A stretch of 43,377 nucleotides of DNA from Bradyrhizobium sp. (GCF_027451485.1 NZ_DAIDJE010000079.1:1-43377); one strand, 5' to 3'. Shown: positions 18,340 through 27,410, counted from the first letter of the stretch. Made by a program: numbers and translations. The notes: generated by a model from the letters alone, not told the origin.

Positions 18340-19707
18340 ATGGCAAGTGATATTTTGATTGTCGATGACGAGGCGGACATTCGTGACCTGGTCGCCGGGA
18401 TTCTCGACGACGAGGGATTTGCGACGCGGACGGCGCGGGACAGCGATTCCGCGCTCGCAGAGATCGCCAGCCGGCGTCCGAGCCTGGTTTTTCTCGACAT
18501 CTGGCTGCAAGGCAGCAAGCTCGACGGGCTGCAACTGCTGGAGCAGATCAAGCGGGACCATGCCGATCTTCCTGGTGTGATGATCTCCGGCCACGGCAAC
18601 ATCGAGACCGCGGTCGCGGCCATCAAGCGCGGCGCTTATGACTTCATCGAGAAGCCGTTCAAGTCCGACCGCCTGATCCTGGTGGCGACCAGGGCGCTGG
18701 AAACCTCGCGGCTGAAGCGTGAGGTGAAAGAACTCAAGCAATTGGCGCCGGCCGCGAGCGTCATGACCGGCCGTTCGGCCTGCATGAATCAATTGCGCCA
18801 GACCATCGAGCGCGCCGCCAAGGCCAACAGCCGGATTCTGATCGTCGGCCCGTCCGGTTCCGGCAAGGAGCTTGCTGCACGCACGTTGCACAACATGTCC
18901 ACCCGTGCCGACGGCCCGTTCGTCGTCATCAATGCGGCCGCGATTACGCCCGAGCGCATGGAGATCGAACTCTTCGGTGTCGAGCCCAACGGCGAGCACG
19001 CGCGCAAGACGGGGGCGCTGGAAGAAGCGCACGGCGGCACGCTGTTCATCGACGAAATCGGCGACATGCCGCGCGAGACCCAGAACAAGATCCTGCGGGT
19101 TCTCGTCGATCAGACGTTTCAGCGCCAGGGCGGCACCGCCAAGGTCAGCGTGGATGTTCGCATCATTTCCTCGACCGCGCGCAATCTCGAGGAAGAGATT
19201 GCCGCAGGTCATTTCCGGGAGGACCTCTACCACCGCCTGTCGGTGGTGCCGATCCGCGTTCCGCCGCTGTCGGAACGTCGCGAGGATATACCCGAGCTGA
19301 TCGACTATTTCATGGATCAGATATCAGCCGCGACCGGCCTGCCGAAACGCCAGATCGGTCAGGACGCGATGGCGGTTTTGCAGTCGCATGTCTGGCCGGG
19401 CAACGTCCGCCAGCTTCGCAACAATGTCGAGCGGGTGATGATTTTGGCGGGTGGTGGACCGGAAGTGATTATTACAGCCGATATGCTGCCGCAGGATGTC
19501 GGTTCGATGGTACCGGCGATGCCGACCAGCAACAACGGTGAGCACATCATGGGTCTCCCACTCCGGGAGGCGCGCGAGGTATTTGAGCGCGACTACCTGA
19601 TGGCCCAGATCAGCCGATTTTCCGGCAACATCTCCCGTACTGCGGAATTCGTCGGTATGGAACGATCGGCCTTACATCGCAAGCTCAAGGCGCTCGGCGT
19701 CGGGTAG
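18340..19707 (+). CDS. ntrX: NtrC-family response regulator NtrX lacking the GAFTGA loop
   Basis: The 455-residue regulator has a receiver domain with D53 (VFLDIWLQG), an AAA+ domain with Walker A VGPSGSGKE and Walker B TLFIDEIGD, and a C-terminal Fis-type helix-turn-helix (ISRTAEFVGMERSALHRKLK). The stretch that holds GAFTGA in NtrC reads ELFGVEPNGEHARKTGALEE, so the sigma-54 contact motif is missing. This is a known property of alphaproteobacterial NtrX and means it probably acts with sigma-70 or as a repressor. The start is ATG 18340, where the receiver begins (MASDILIVDDE); an upstream TTG would add seven residues of no value. hfq follows after about 250 bp. Confidence 0.95.
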   Translation: MASDILIVDDEADIRDLVAGILDDEGFATRTARDSDSALAEIASRRPSLVFLDIWLQGSKLDGLQLLEQIKRDHADLPGVMISGHGNIETAVAAIKRGAYDFIEKPFKSDRLILVATRALETSRLKREVKELKQLAPAASVMTGRSACMNQLRQTIERAAKANSRILIVGPSGSGKELAARTLHNMSTRADGPFVVINAAAITPERMEIELFGVEPNGEHARKTGALEEAHGGTLFIDEIGDMPRETQNKILRVLVDQTFQRQGGTAKVSVDVRIISSTARNLEEEIAAGHFREDLYHRLSVVPIRVPPLSERREDIPELIDYFMDQISAATGLPKRQIGQDAMAVLQSHVWPGNVRQLRNNVERVMILAGGGPEVIITADMLPQDVGSMVPAMPTSNNGEHIMGLPLREAREVFERDYLMAQISRFSGNISRTAEFVGMERSALHRKLKALGVG

Positions 19708-19958
19708 CTCTTTTGCGCTGTGGATGAGGCTCGGCGGCGGAATTTCGGCCTGTTTTTGCAGCTCTTTTGGGAATTGGCCTCTCTTGGCCCGCTGGTCACG
19801 CGCGAAGCTGCTTGCCTAATAGCAAAGCCTGCCCTCTAATCACACCATCGTGCTCCCCGGAGGGGGATCTCAGGGAGCCGATAGCCGAAGGACTGCTTCG
19901 TCAGAAAGTGGCCGTCGGTTCAACAAGAAGAAGCACCGAGACCTGCGGGATAAAAACA

Positions 19959-20207
19959 ATGGCGGCAGACCGCGCACAAAATCTACAAGACACCTTCCTC
20001 AACCACGTTCGAAAAACCAAAACGCCACTCACGATTTTTCTGGTCAACGGGGTCAAGCTGCAAGGCATTGTCACATGGTTCGACAATTTCTGCCTGCTGC
20101 TGCGGCGCGACGGTCACTCACAGCTTGTCTACAAGCATGCGATCTCGACCATCATGCCGGGGGCGCCGATCCAGTTATTCGAAGGCGGCGAGGATGCACC
20201 GGCTTGA
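19959..20207 (+). CDS. hfq: RNA chaperone Hfq
   Basis: The 82-residue protein is a full Hfq. Sm1 and Sm2 motifs are intact: [40 protein letters not shown] and the YKHAIST motif that lines the uridine-binding inner pore. It forms hexamers that pair small RNAs with mRNAs; in rhizobia it controls NifA and much metabolism. The start at 19959 gives the family N-terminus [10 protein letters not shown]; the longer open frame upstream has no homology. It sits between ntrX and hflX, the standard order, with 12 bp to the hflX start. The 250 bp before it should contain its own promoter, but I could not assign one. Confidence 0.97.
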   Translation: MAADRAQNLQDTFLNHVRKTKTPLTIFLVNGVKLQGIVTWFDNFCLLLRRDGHSQLVYKHAISTIMPGAPIQLFEGGEDAPA

Positions 20208-20219
20208 GAGTAAGCTGAT

Positions 20220-21599
20220 TTGGAACCCCGAACTTCTGACGGGGGAGCCGACCGTCCGCGGTCGGCGATGGGGAAGCAAACCGGGCGGGTGATTGTCATC
20301 GGCCCCTACTTGCGCACGCGCCGGGCAGGCCCGGACGCGCGGGAGGATTCTGGTGTCAGCCGCGGCTTGGAAGCAAGGCTCGAAGAGGCCGTAGGGCTCG
20401 CGCGCGCCATTGATCTTGTGATTGCCGGGGCGCTGATCGCGCCGGTCAGTCAGATCAGGCCTGCGACCTATCTCGGCAAGGGCAAGGTCGAGGAAATCAT
20501 CGGCCTTGTCGCCAGCCACGAGGCAGAACTCGTGGTCATGGACTGCGCGCTGTCGCCGATCCAGCAGCGCAATCTGGAAAAGGCGTGGCGGACGAAAGTG
20601 CTCGACCGCACCGGGCTGATCCTCGAAATCTTCGGACGTCGCGCCAAGACCAAGGAGGGCGCGCTTCAGGTTGAGCTCGCGCACTTGAATTACCAACGCA
20701 GCCGTCTGGTGCGGTCGTGGACGCACCTCGAGCGCCAGCGCGGCGGCTTCGGCTTCATGGGCGGTCCCGGCGAGACCCAGATTGAGGCCGACCGCCGCAT
20801 GATCGGCGAGCGGATCACGCGGCTCGAAAATGAGCTGAAGAAGGTCCAGGCGACGCGGCGGCTGCATCGTGCCGGACGGCAGCGCGTACCCTACCGCGTG
20901 GTGGCGCTGGTCGGTTACACCAATGCCGGCAAGTCGACGCTTTTCAATCGCCTGACCCGCGCCGACGTCCAGGCAGCTGACATGCTGTTTGCGACCCTTG
21001 ACCCGACCATGCGCGCGCTCAATCTGCCGCATGGCGGCAAGGTGATGCTGTCGGACACCGTCGGGTTCATTTCCAACCTGCCTACCCAACTGGTCGCCGC
21101 ATTCCGCGCCACGCTCGAGGAAGTGCTGGAAGCTGACATCATTCTTCACGTCCGCGATATCTCGCACGAGGACAGCGAGGCACAGGAGCAGGATGTGGAA
21201 GCCGTATTGCGTCAGCTCGGCATCGATCCGGCAGGCGGGCAGCGCATTCTTGAAGTCTGGAACAAAATCGATCGCTTGACGCCGGAAGAGCGCGAAAACG
21301 TCACGAATATGGCCGCGCGTCGTCCTCCGGACCGGCCCTGTTTCCTGGTTTCCGCCGAAAACGGGGAGGGGATCGATCGCCTACTGGCCGCAATCGAAGA
21401 TTTGCTGGCGGCGAAGCGCACGACGCTGCATCTGTCGATCGATGCCGCCGACGGCGCGGGCATCAGCTGGCTGCATCGCAACTCTGAAGTTCTGGACAAG
21501 AATTTGCTCGACGGTCGCTACGAGATGACCGTGCGTGTCGATGAGACCAAGCGCGATCTCGTGATCAACCGCTTCGATGCGGTGCCCAACGGACCGTAG
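20220..21599 (+). CDS. hflX: Ribosome-associated GTPase HflX
   Basis: HflX splits stalled or hibernating ribosomes under stress. The 459-residue product has the N-terminal HflX domain (about 25-210, with TYLGKGKVEEI, CALSPIQQRNLE and the glycine-rich RQRGGFGFMGGPGETQIEAD), a helical linker and a G domain: G1 GYTNAGKSTLFN, G3 LSDTVGF, G4 NKID, then a C-terminal domain. The annotated start is a TTG at 20220, which gives MEPRTSDGGADRP and places GAGAG upstream; ATG 20268 (MGKQTGRV) is the alternative and would lose 16 residues. The position after hfq is conserved in proteobacteria. Two hairpins after the stop may mark the end of the transcript. Confidence 0.94.
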   Translation: MEPRTSDGGADRPRSAMGKQTGRVIVIGPYLRTRRAGPDAREDSGVSRGLEARLEEAVGLARAIDLVIAGALIAPVSQIRPATYLGKGKVEEIIGLVASHEAELVVMDCALSPIQQRNLEKAWRTKVLDRTGLILEIFGRRAKTKEGALQVELAHLNYQRSRLVRSWTHLERQRGGFGFMGGPGETQIEADRRMIGERITRLENELKKVQATRRLHRAGRQRVPYRVVALVGYTNAGKSTLFNRLTRADVQAADMLFATLDPTMRALNLPHGGKVMLSDTVGFISNLPTQLVAAFRATLEEVLEADIILHVRDISHEDSEAQEQDVEAVLRQLGIDPAGGQRILEVWNKIDRLTPEERENVTNMAARRPPDRPCFLVSAENGEGIDRLLAAIEDLLAAKRTTLHLSIDAADGAGISWLHRNSEVLDKNLLDGRYEMTVRVDETKRDLVINRFDAVPNGP

Positions 21600-21623
21600 T
21601 CGTCCGCCCGGAATTGCTGGACC

Positions 21624-21689
21624 GGCTCTCTCCGAAGGCGATTATCGAGAGCCGCAGGAGACAGGCCGGCTATGGGGCCAACAGCCGGC
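21624..21689. terminator. Two tandem hairpins after hflX
   Basis: First hairpin: GGCTCTC (21624-21630) with GAGAGCC (21647-21653), 16-base loop. Second: GCCGGCT (21665-21671) with AGCCGGC (21683-21689), 11-base loop. They lie between convergent hflX and the MBL-hydrolase gene. Neither has a clear T-run, so termination is a weak inference; no gene is supported in 21600-21826. Confidence 0.35.
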
Positions 21690-21826
21690 ATCATCTTGGA
21701 CAGACCCTCCGCCGGTCGCCTCGCCGCGCCCCGAGTTCGTCGCGCTTGCGAAGATGCCTGAGCGCTACGTCACGGGCGGGGATGCTGCGAAAAGTTCAAG
21801 GAGCGTCGATGCCGGCGCGGCTGCTT

Positions 21827-22795
21827 CTAAAACGTAAACTGCTTGCCTACCGCGGTCGGAACGAGCGCGTCTGGAAAGGCATTCGCCAGCGCCGTCATGG
21901 CGCGCCAGCCGGTGCAATGGCCAGCCGCAATGGTCGTGATACCGAACTCTTTCAGACCTTCGATGGTCTGCGGAATAATCGCCTCGTTTGGACCGGACAA
22001 GTGCAGGCCTCCCATGATGGCGTGGATGGGAAGCCCGGGAAACGTCGCGCGGACGTGCCGGCACACATTGACGATGCCGGCGTGCGAGCAAGCCGAGAGC
22101 ACGACCAGTCCCTTTCCGGCCACGTTCACAGCGAGCCAGCGCTCATCCATCAATAATTCATCGGGCTCCCAGCCGGCAGCAGTCCGCCTGACCTGCCCGG
22201 GATAACCCCGCTCGAACCCGCTCTCGCGCGGAATTTCGCCGCTGACGTAAAATAGGCCGCCGAGCAACGCTTGCGGCTCGGTCGTCACCATCAACTCGGC
22301 ACCGAAATCGGCTAGCTCGACGGCGCTCGGCACATCGTCCATCCGTCGCACGGCGCCGTTCGGTTGGCGGACACCGCGGGTTACGAACATGCCGGGATGG
22401 GCATAGAACGGCACTTTGGCGCCGCCGTTGCGCGAACGGATCATGCCGAGCGCAAGCAGCATTGCTCCGGCATGATCCCAATGTCCGTGCGACAGCACGA
22501 TGGTCTCGACCGCGCCGAGATCGACTGCAAGCCTCGTGACGTTGCGCTGGAACGTGTAATCCTCCGGTCCAGAATCAAACAGCAAGGCACGGCTAGCGCC
22601 GCCGCGGTGCACGGTAACCAGGCACGACAGGCCATGGGCGGCACAGCACAGGCATCGAGCGGAAGGCGTGAGCCCGCGCCGGCCGATATACGCGCTCTCG
22701 CTTTCGACGAAAGCGGGGTTTGACGAGAGCGTATCGGTGGAGTTGTCCACCAGAACACGGATTTCCAGTTTTTCGACAGCCTCAAGCACCGACAT
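21827..22795 (-). CDS. MBL-fold metallohydrolase of the DHPS-like (MJ0296-type) group
   Basis: The 322-residue protein carries the metallo-beta-lactamase metal motif SHGHWDHAG (H103, H105, D107, H108), a later SACSHAGIVN and IMGGLHLSG, and a terminal AAGHCTGW. This set is typical of the family annotated as 7,8-dihydropterin-6-methyl-4-(beta-D-ribofuranosyl)-aminobenzene-5'-phosphate synthase-like. That archaeal pathway is not expected here, so the true substrate is unknown. A Cys-rich stretch CLCCAAHGLSC (48-58) before the MBL core is unusual and might bind metal. No signal peptide. It is a single gene on the minus strand, 295 bp downstream of the porin gene. Confidence 0.85.
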   Translation of the reverse strand: MSVLEAVEKLEIRVLVDNSTDTLSSNPAFVESESAYIGRRGLTPSARCLCCAAHGLSCLVTVHRGGASRALLFDSGPEDYTFQRNVTRLAVDLGAVETIVLSHGHWDHAGAMLLALGMIRSRNGGAKVPFYAHPGMFVTRGVRQPNGAVRRMDDVPSAVELADFGAELMVTTEPQALLGGLFYVSGEIPRESGFERGYPGQVRRTAAGWEPDELLMDERWLAVNVAGKGLVVLSACSHAGIVNVCRHVRATFPGLPIHAIMGGLHLSGPNEAIIPQTIEGLKEFGITTIAAGHCTGWRAMTALANAFPDALVPTAVGKQFTF

Positions 22796-23040
22796 TCCAA
22801 CCCGTTGCGCCTTTGCTTAGCGCACTGTTGGACAAAACCGTGTCGCGATCAAGAGCACTGCGTGTGCTCGCATGACGGGCGAGAACAAGCCAAACCCAAG
22901 CCCACACGGTCTACTTCAGACCGAGATTTGACTTTGTCGACCGTGAGGCCGAACTCCGCTCGAAGCTGATCACGCTTGAACGCGATCACTGTAAGCGTCG
23001 AGCGAAGAGAATTCGACCCGAACCCTTCTCAGCGAGGGAG

Positions 23041-23059
23041 GGCGGCAAACCCTGCCGCC
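23041..23059 (-). terminator. Weak hairpin after the porin gene
   Basis: GGCGGCA (23041-23047) and TGCCGCC (23053-23059) form a 7-bp stem with a 5-base loop, about 30 bp past the porin stop. No T-run follows on the minus strand. The rest of 22796-23090 shows no gene. Confidence 0.35.
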
Positions 23060-23090
23060 GCCCCTGGTGCCAACATCCTGGTCCCGAAGA

Positions 23091-24098
23091 TCATTTCAGA
23101 TTGCTCATTGCGGTTAGGTCAGCCGAGAGCTTGACGATACCGGCCGCACCGCACCAGTTGGAGCCTGCGCCACCCGGATTGATCGCGGTGACATTGGCGG
23201 TGCCGGACGCGTTGAAGGCGCTGGTAAAGGCGTTGCAATCTCCCTTCGACAGGTCGGTACCGGAATAGCGAAAATCCAAAGTGAACGTCTTGTAGGTAAA
23301 GCCGATGCCGACGTTCCAGGTGTTGTAGCTGGCGTAGGGAATTCCGGCGGAGAAATTGCCAAGCGGACTGTTGACGCCATAGAACGAGTCCGACGTGCCG
23401 AGCCATTGCCGGCCGAATTCGCCGGAAACGTACATCCCGATCCCGCTCTTGCCGAACGTAGTCGACGGCGCCGTGTATTTTCCTGTGACCGAAGCGTAAT
23501 TGCCCCAGGCGCCGGAGTTCAGGAAGCTCGGCGTGTAGAACTCGGTGACACCGAATTGCCAGTTGTCGGTGACCGTGTAGTTGGCCTTTCCATAAACCTC
23601 ATAAAAGCTGACGTCTTTCTTCATGACGTTGCCGTTGGCAAGGAAGATCGTGTCGGTCGAGACCGGACAGACGTTGCCTCCTGGAATGCCGCCAGTCAGC
23701 ACATTGTCGGCGCAACTGCCGCCCGGATAGAGATAGCCCCAGACACCGAAGTCCAGCGCGAAGGCGCCGAAGGTCGGGCGAATACCGCCGTAGATGTCCA
23801 CTTCGGCGGCCGCACGGTTGGCGAAGGAAATGCTCTCCGTGGACGAGCCGACATAGAGCTGCAGATCCTTGTTGATGTTGTAGCGGGGCTCGAAATAAGC
23901 GGCTACCGACGGTTGATGATTAGACTGCGTGATGCCGCGGAAAACATAATCGTTCATCAATGCGCCGCCGAAGGCCACATCCCAGGGGTCGAAGGTTGGT
24001 GCCGGCGGCGCCTGTAAGGCTTTCACCGGCAGGTCGGCCGCGAAGGCCGATCCCGAAACAAACGCCAGCATCATTGCGAATGAAGCAACTTTCCTCAT
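23091..24098 (-). CDS. TorF-family putative outer-membrane porin
   Basis: The 335-residue protein begins with a signal peptide (MRKVASFAMMLAFVSGSAFA, cleaved before ADLP) and then shows the pattern of a small outer-membrane beta-barrel: alternating polar/apolar strands with many aromatic residues and a family opening FGGALMNDYVFRGITQSNHQ. This FRG(I/V)(T/S)Q(S/T) segment is the mark of the Gcw_chp/TorF group of putative porins. Start ATG 24098 is preceded by GAGGAC; the longer open frame upstream reads through non-coding sequence. The chain contains several Cys (SCADN, NVCPVS, GDCNAF, NWCGAA) that could form extracellular loop disulfides. It ends ...MSNLK rather than the usual terminal Phe. 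The substrate is unknown. Confidence 0.87.
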   Translation of the reverse strand: MRKVASFAMMLAFVSGSAFAADLPVKALQAPPAPTFDPWDVAFGGALMNDYVFRGITQSNHQPSVAAYFEPRYNINKDLQLYVGSSTESISFANRAAAEVDIYGGIRPTFGAFALDFGVWGYLYPGGSCADNVLTGGIPGGNVCPVSTDTIFLANGNVMKKDVSFYEVYGKANYTVTDNWQFGVTEFYTPSFLNSGAWGNYASVTGKYTAPSTTFGKSGIGMYVSGEFGRQWLGTSDSFYGVNSPLGNFSAGIPYASYNTWNVGIGFTYKTFTLDFRYSGTDLSKGDCNAFTSAFNASGTANVTAINPGGAGSNWCGAAGIVKLSADLTAMSNLK

Positions 24099-24551
24099 CT
24101 CGGTCCTCAAGCTTGACTTTGGCGGCGCAGCAGCCGCAAAGGCAATTTTCTGAATCTCAAAAATTACTGTTAGGGAATGTGCGCTGCGGCGAAGCTGCCG
24201 AGAAGCGCAAAAGGAAATCAACTGATGCCTTTTTAGGCGTTTTCTGCGTTTCCCAGAATGTTGTCGACGTGTGTGGCATTTCGACAACGACCTTGATCGT
24301 CAGTCAGCGATTGCCGCAGAAGGGGCATATCGGCGAGAACGCGAGCGCGGAGTTCTTGGCCGATCGGTCGAAGGAAGATCGCCTCGAGCCATTGAAATCG
24401 ACGAAGCGGCGAATCGGTTTCAAGACGAACGCTGCAGCCGTCACTGGCCGAACTGGAAGAGAAATCGGGCAAATACGAGTTACGCGCTGCTTGTCAGCAC
24501 GCGACCTCACAAATCAAGTCTGCGGTCACAAAATCCCGGCAGGCGCTCGAT
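24099..24551. other. Intergenic region between porin and mazG, with an inverted repeat
   Basis: About 450 bp without a supported gene. It contains perfect 8-bp arms GTTGTCGA (24260-24267) and TCGACAAC (24281-24288) separated by 13 bases. Without a T-run it could be an operator or a processed stem; it lies about 160 bp upstream of the porin start and may regulate that gene. The porin promoter should lie in 24100-24250, but no element pair is convincing. Confidence 0.4.
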
Positions 24552-25394
24552 TCACTCGCTTGGCCGCGACGATGACCGGGTTTCGTTCGCCTTCGCCTCA
24601 TTCCAGAGCGCATCCATCTGCGCAAGCGTCGCCGCATCGAGCGAGCTGCCCTGGCAGGCCAGCGCGCGTTCGATATAGGCAAAGCGGCGCTCGAACTTGG
24701 CATTGGCACCGCGCAAGGCCATTTCGGGATCGGCATCCACATGGCGGGCGAGGTTGACCAGTGCGAACAGCAGGTCGCCGGTTTCTGCGGCGAGTTCTGC
24801 CTTGTCGCCGTGATCGAGCGCAGCCTCGATCTCGTCGGCCTCCTCGCGGATCTTATGCAGGACCGCGCGCGGGTCGTTCCAGTCAAAGCCGACCGTTGAC
24901 GCCTTGCGCTGCAACTCCATCGCGCGGGTGAGAGCCGGTTGCCCGGCCTTGACGTTCGACAACAGCGAGCTGGCAGCGATGGTTTCGGTGGGACGCCGCG
25001 CGGCGCGTTCGGCCTTTTCCTCGGCCTTGATGCGTTCCCATGCGCTCTTGACGCCGGCGGCAGCGATATTGCCATTCTTGTCCGCGAAAACGTGCGGATG
25101 GCGCCGGATCATTTTCCGGCAGATCGCCTCGACCACATCGCCGAAGTCGAACGCTTTCTCTTCCTCGGCCATGCGGGCGTGATAGACGACCTGGAGGAGG
25201 AGATCGCCGAGTTCGTCTCTGAGATCGTCGAGATCCTTGCGGGCAATAGCGTCCGCGACCTCATAGGCCTCTTCGATCGTGTAGGGCGCAATTGTCTCGA
25301 AGTTCTGCTCGAGGTCCCAGGGACAGCCGGTTACCGGCGTACGAAGTTGCGCCATGATCTCGATCAGGCGGGAAATATCGCGGGAAGGGGTCAT
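24552..25394 (-). CDS. mazG: Nucleoside triphosphate pyrophosphohydrolase MazG
   Basis: MazG hydrolyses NTPs and dNTPs to monophosphates, cleaning the pool and damping stress signalling. The 280-residue protein has two tandem MazG domains. The first (about 10-125) shows the metal-binding EE..E and E..D pairs (E41, E42, E45; E61, D64) and CPWDLEQ at 24-30. The second (about 150-262) repeats them (E183, E184, E187; E203, D206). Both catalytic sets are present. It lies 122 bp downstream of the nitrile hydratase accessory gene on the same strand but is probably independent. Single-copy housekeeping gene in most proteobacteria. Confidence 0.95.
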   Translation of the reverse strand: MTPSRDISRLIEIMAQLRTPVTGCPWDLEQNFETIAPYTIEEAYEVADAIARKDLDDLRDELGDLLLQVVYHARMAEEEKAFDFGDVVEAICRKMIRRHPHVFADKNGNIAAAGVKSAWERIKAEEKAERAARRPTETIAASSLLSNVKAGQPALTRAMELQRKASTVGFDWNDPRAVLHKIREEADEIEAALDHGDKAELAAETGDLLFALVNLARHVDADPEMALRGANAKFERRFAYIERALACQGSSLDAATLAQMDALWNEAKANETRSSSRPSE

Positions 25395-25516
25395 TGGGCA
25401 CCGGACGGCTAAATTATCTCCGGCTCTGTATGCCGCAATAAGTTCGCAGCTCCCAGAGAAACCAGAACGCTACGCGCCAATTCCTTGGGATCAGAACATG
25501 CCTGCCGGTCGATCGC

Positions 25517-25903
25517 TCAAGCGCTGGGCGGAAAATCCTCGGGCCTCAAGACGATCGGCGCGCCGTGAGGTGTGCGGTCGGCGGCATGGTCCCAGGCGTC
25601 GCGGTAGCGATGCTGGGTCTCGATCGTTGCTACACCTTTCCTGGCGATCATTTTTTCCAGGGTATTGAGCCAGTGCCGGTAATAGGTTGTCCCCGTATCG
25701 GGATCGCCAGCCGCCTGCGCGATGTTGATTTCATCGGCGAGCGCCGCGGCCCATTCGTTCCAGCTGAACAGGCCGCGATCGTAAAGCGAGAGCGTCATCG
25801 CAAAGGCCTGCGCTTCCCAGGGCTCACGAAATACGGGCCCGTCCTCGTCCCGTGGCAGGTCCGGCAGAGCGCGCGTTGCCCGGTCAATGGCGGCGCTGGT
25901 CAT
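25517..25903 (-). CDS. Nitrile hydratase accessory/activator protein (P14K/NhlE type)
   Basis: The 128-residue protein starts at ATG 25903, which overlaps the beta-subunit stop by ATGA. Its middle part lines up by eye with the N-terminus of the beta subunit next door: FREPWEAQAFAM here against [12 protein letters not shown] there, then TTYYRHWLNTLEKMIARKG against [19 protein letters not shown]. This is the known relationship between nitrile hydratase beta subunits and the small accessory proteins that load cobalt into the alpha subunit and help oxidise its Cys ligands (self-subunit swapping). The gene order alpha-beta-accessory matches cobalt-type operons. No other metallochaperone gene is seen nearby. 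Confidence 0.88.
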   Translation of the reverse strand: MTSAAIDRATRALPDLPRDEDGPVFREPWEAQAFAMTLSLYDRGLFSWNEWAAALADEINIAQAAGDPDTGTTYYRHWLNTLEKMIARKGVATIETQHRYRDAWDHAADRTPHGAPIVLRPEDFPPSA

Positions 25904-26562
25904 GATGCCGGCTCCAGATAGGGCTCGAAGGCGTCGATCGAGACCTTGAGGGTGGGATCGGCATCCGTCCCCCACAATTCGGTGCCGCCGAAAACCACAT
26001 TGTAAAGCCATTGCGGATTTTCGCCCAATTCCATCGCTGCCGAATCCGGGAAAACCTGGCAGCCCAGAATGCGTTCGACCACGCCGACATGCCCACGCGC
26101 GTAGCGGGGCAGGCGGGTATGCGTGAGCGGGTGCATGTTCTTCGCCCGCACGCGATCGCCGGGCTTGAATTTGGCGGCTGCTTGCGGTGTGCGTTCGAAG
26201 CAGCCGCGCACCATGATGCGCTCGACATCATCGAGCCCGAACTGACCGTTCTTGAGCGGCTTTGCAGCCGTCTTCGCGTGGCCGGCCGCGAGTTCAGACT
26301 CGGTCACAAAACCCTTGTCCGCCAGATTGTGTTCAAGGCCAAGCAGCCATTTCTGATAATAGGAGCTCCTCAGATAAACCTGCGGCTGCAGCATTTCGCG
26401 GTAAAAGCGGGAGGTATCGATGTTGTAGGCGCCGGCTGCGCCCATAGCGCGCACCATCGCCATCACGCGGCCTTCCCACCTCTCGTGAAACGTCGGCTCG
26501 TCGATTTCGGCTTCGACCTTGCCGAAACCATCCATGCCACCCATGTCGTGCACACCGTTCAT
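25900..26562 (-). CDS. nthB: Nitrile hydratase beta subunit
   Basis: The 220-residue subunit opens with [14 protein letters not shown], the family hallmark, and has an N-terminal helical domain (about 20-95) followed by the SH3-like barrel (about 120-218) containing [23 protein letters not shown] and [17 protein letters not shown]. It pairs with the alpha subunit and supplies Arg residues that hydrogen-bond the oxidised Cys ligands. Translation is coupled at both ends: its start overlaps the alpha stop and its stop overlaps the accessory start, both by ATGA. Length and motifs are normal for a working enzyme. Confidence 0.96.
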   Translation of the reverse strand: MNGVHDMGGMDGFGKVEAEIDEPTFHERWEGRVMAMVRAMGAAGAYNIDTSRFYREMLQPQVYLRSSYYQKWLLGLEHNLADKGFVTESELAAGHAKTAAKPLKNGQFGLDDVERIMVRGCFERTPQAAAKFKPGDRVRAKNMHPLTHTRLPRYARGHVGVVERILGCQVFPDSAAMELGENPQWLYNVVFGGTELWGTDADPTLKVSIDAFEPYLEPAS

Positions 26563-27182
26563 GAGGGCGCTCCGGGTAGCTTGGGAAACCCCGTACCGAT
26601 CATCGAGTCCCGCGTGACGAGTTCAGCGAGTTGCGCCTCGCTCCAGCCTTCCGTGCCTTTGGGGCGCATCGGCAACACCAGAAAACGCGTCTCGGCGGTC
26701 GAGTCCCAAACGCGGATTTCGGTTTCCTTGGGCAGGCTGACGCCGAAATCGGCGAGCACGCCGCGCGGATCTTTCACCGCGCGCGAACGATAGGGGGCGG
26801 CCTTGTACCAGACCGGCGGCAAGCCGAGCATTTCCCACGGATAACAGGAGCACAGCGTGCAAACGACCATATTGTGCCGCTCTGGCGTGTTCTCGACCGC
26901 GATGAGGTGATCGCCGACCCGACTGACATGGCCGAGCGTGCCGACCGCCTTGCTCGCATCGTCCAGCAAGGCCCTTTTGAAGGCCGGATTTGACCAAGCC
27001 TTGGCGACGACCCGTGCGCCATTGTGCGGACCAATCTTGGTCTCGTAGGCCTGGATAATCGCATCCAGTGCCGCGGGATCGACATAACCCTTTTCGGTCA
27101 GAATTGTCTCAAGCGCGCGCACGCGCAGTTCGGTTTCGGAGAGCTCCGAATGGTCGTCATGATGATGATCGTGGTCGGTCAT
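26559..27182 (-). CDS. nthA: Nitrile hydratase alpha subunit, cobalt type
   Basis: The 207-residue catalytic subunit hydrates nitriles to amides. The metal-binding loop is [10 protein letters not shown] (C108, T109, C111, S112, C113); Thr in the VCTLCSC form is the mark of cobalt enzymes, whereas iron enzymes have VCSLCSC. The N-terminus [11 protein letters not shown] is a His/Asp-rich tail before the conserved [18 protein letters not shown] and could help capture cobalt; this is inference. The start at 27182 was chosen because conserved sequence begins there; the open frame upstream has no similarity. It heads an alpha-beta-accessory operon. No amidase gene is in the window, so the amide product must be handled elsewhere. 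It is divergent from graF. Confidence 0.95.
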   Translation of the reverse strand: MTDHDHHHDDHSELSETELRVRALETILTEKGYVDPAALDAIIQAYETKIGPHNGARVVAKAWSNPAFKRALLDDASKAVGTLGHVSRVGDHLIAVENTPERHNMVVCTLCSCYPWEMLGLPPVWYKAAPYRSRAVKDPRGVLADFGVSLPKETEIRVWDSTAETRFLVLPMRPKGTEGWSEAQLAELVTRDSMIGTGFPKLPGAPS

Positions 27183-27340
27183 AGGCAATGCAAGGTTGGG
27201 CCATGGGAGAACTGAACAACCATTCTCGGCTTCGGACCGCAGCCGGTCAAGCCGACGCTCGCAGCCAGGTTCTGACTTCGGATATCTTCTCGGCTGCCGG
27301 GTGGCGTGCGGGGGCAATCCACTGCAACGAACAAGCAGAT

Positions 27341-27369
27341 TTGAACTTGCCAAATGGACAGTGTACTGC
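27341..27369 (+). promoter_or_regulatory. Candidate promoter before the gamma-resorcylate decarboxylase gene
   Basis: TTGAAC (27341-27346), 17 bases and TACTGC (27364-27369) form a weak vegetative-like pair about 45 bp before ATG 27411. A small palindrome CAGTGTACTG at 27359-27368 overlaps the -10 and could be an operator. GGGGAGG at 27395-27401 is the ribosome binding site. Confidence 0.3.
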
Positions 27370-27410
27370 CTAACTGTTGAAGAAGCCGAAAAAAGGGGAG
27401 GCGTGCTGCG

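Noticed and set aside
18979..19020. Loss of GAFTGA in NtrX as a novelty
   Set aside because: The missing sigma-54 contact loop is a known property of alphaproteobacterial NtrX.
21614..22156. 180-codon plus-strand frame after hflX
   Set aside because: Mostly antisense to the MBL hydrolase and without homology.
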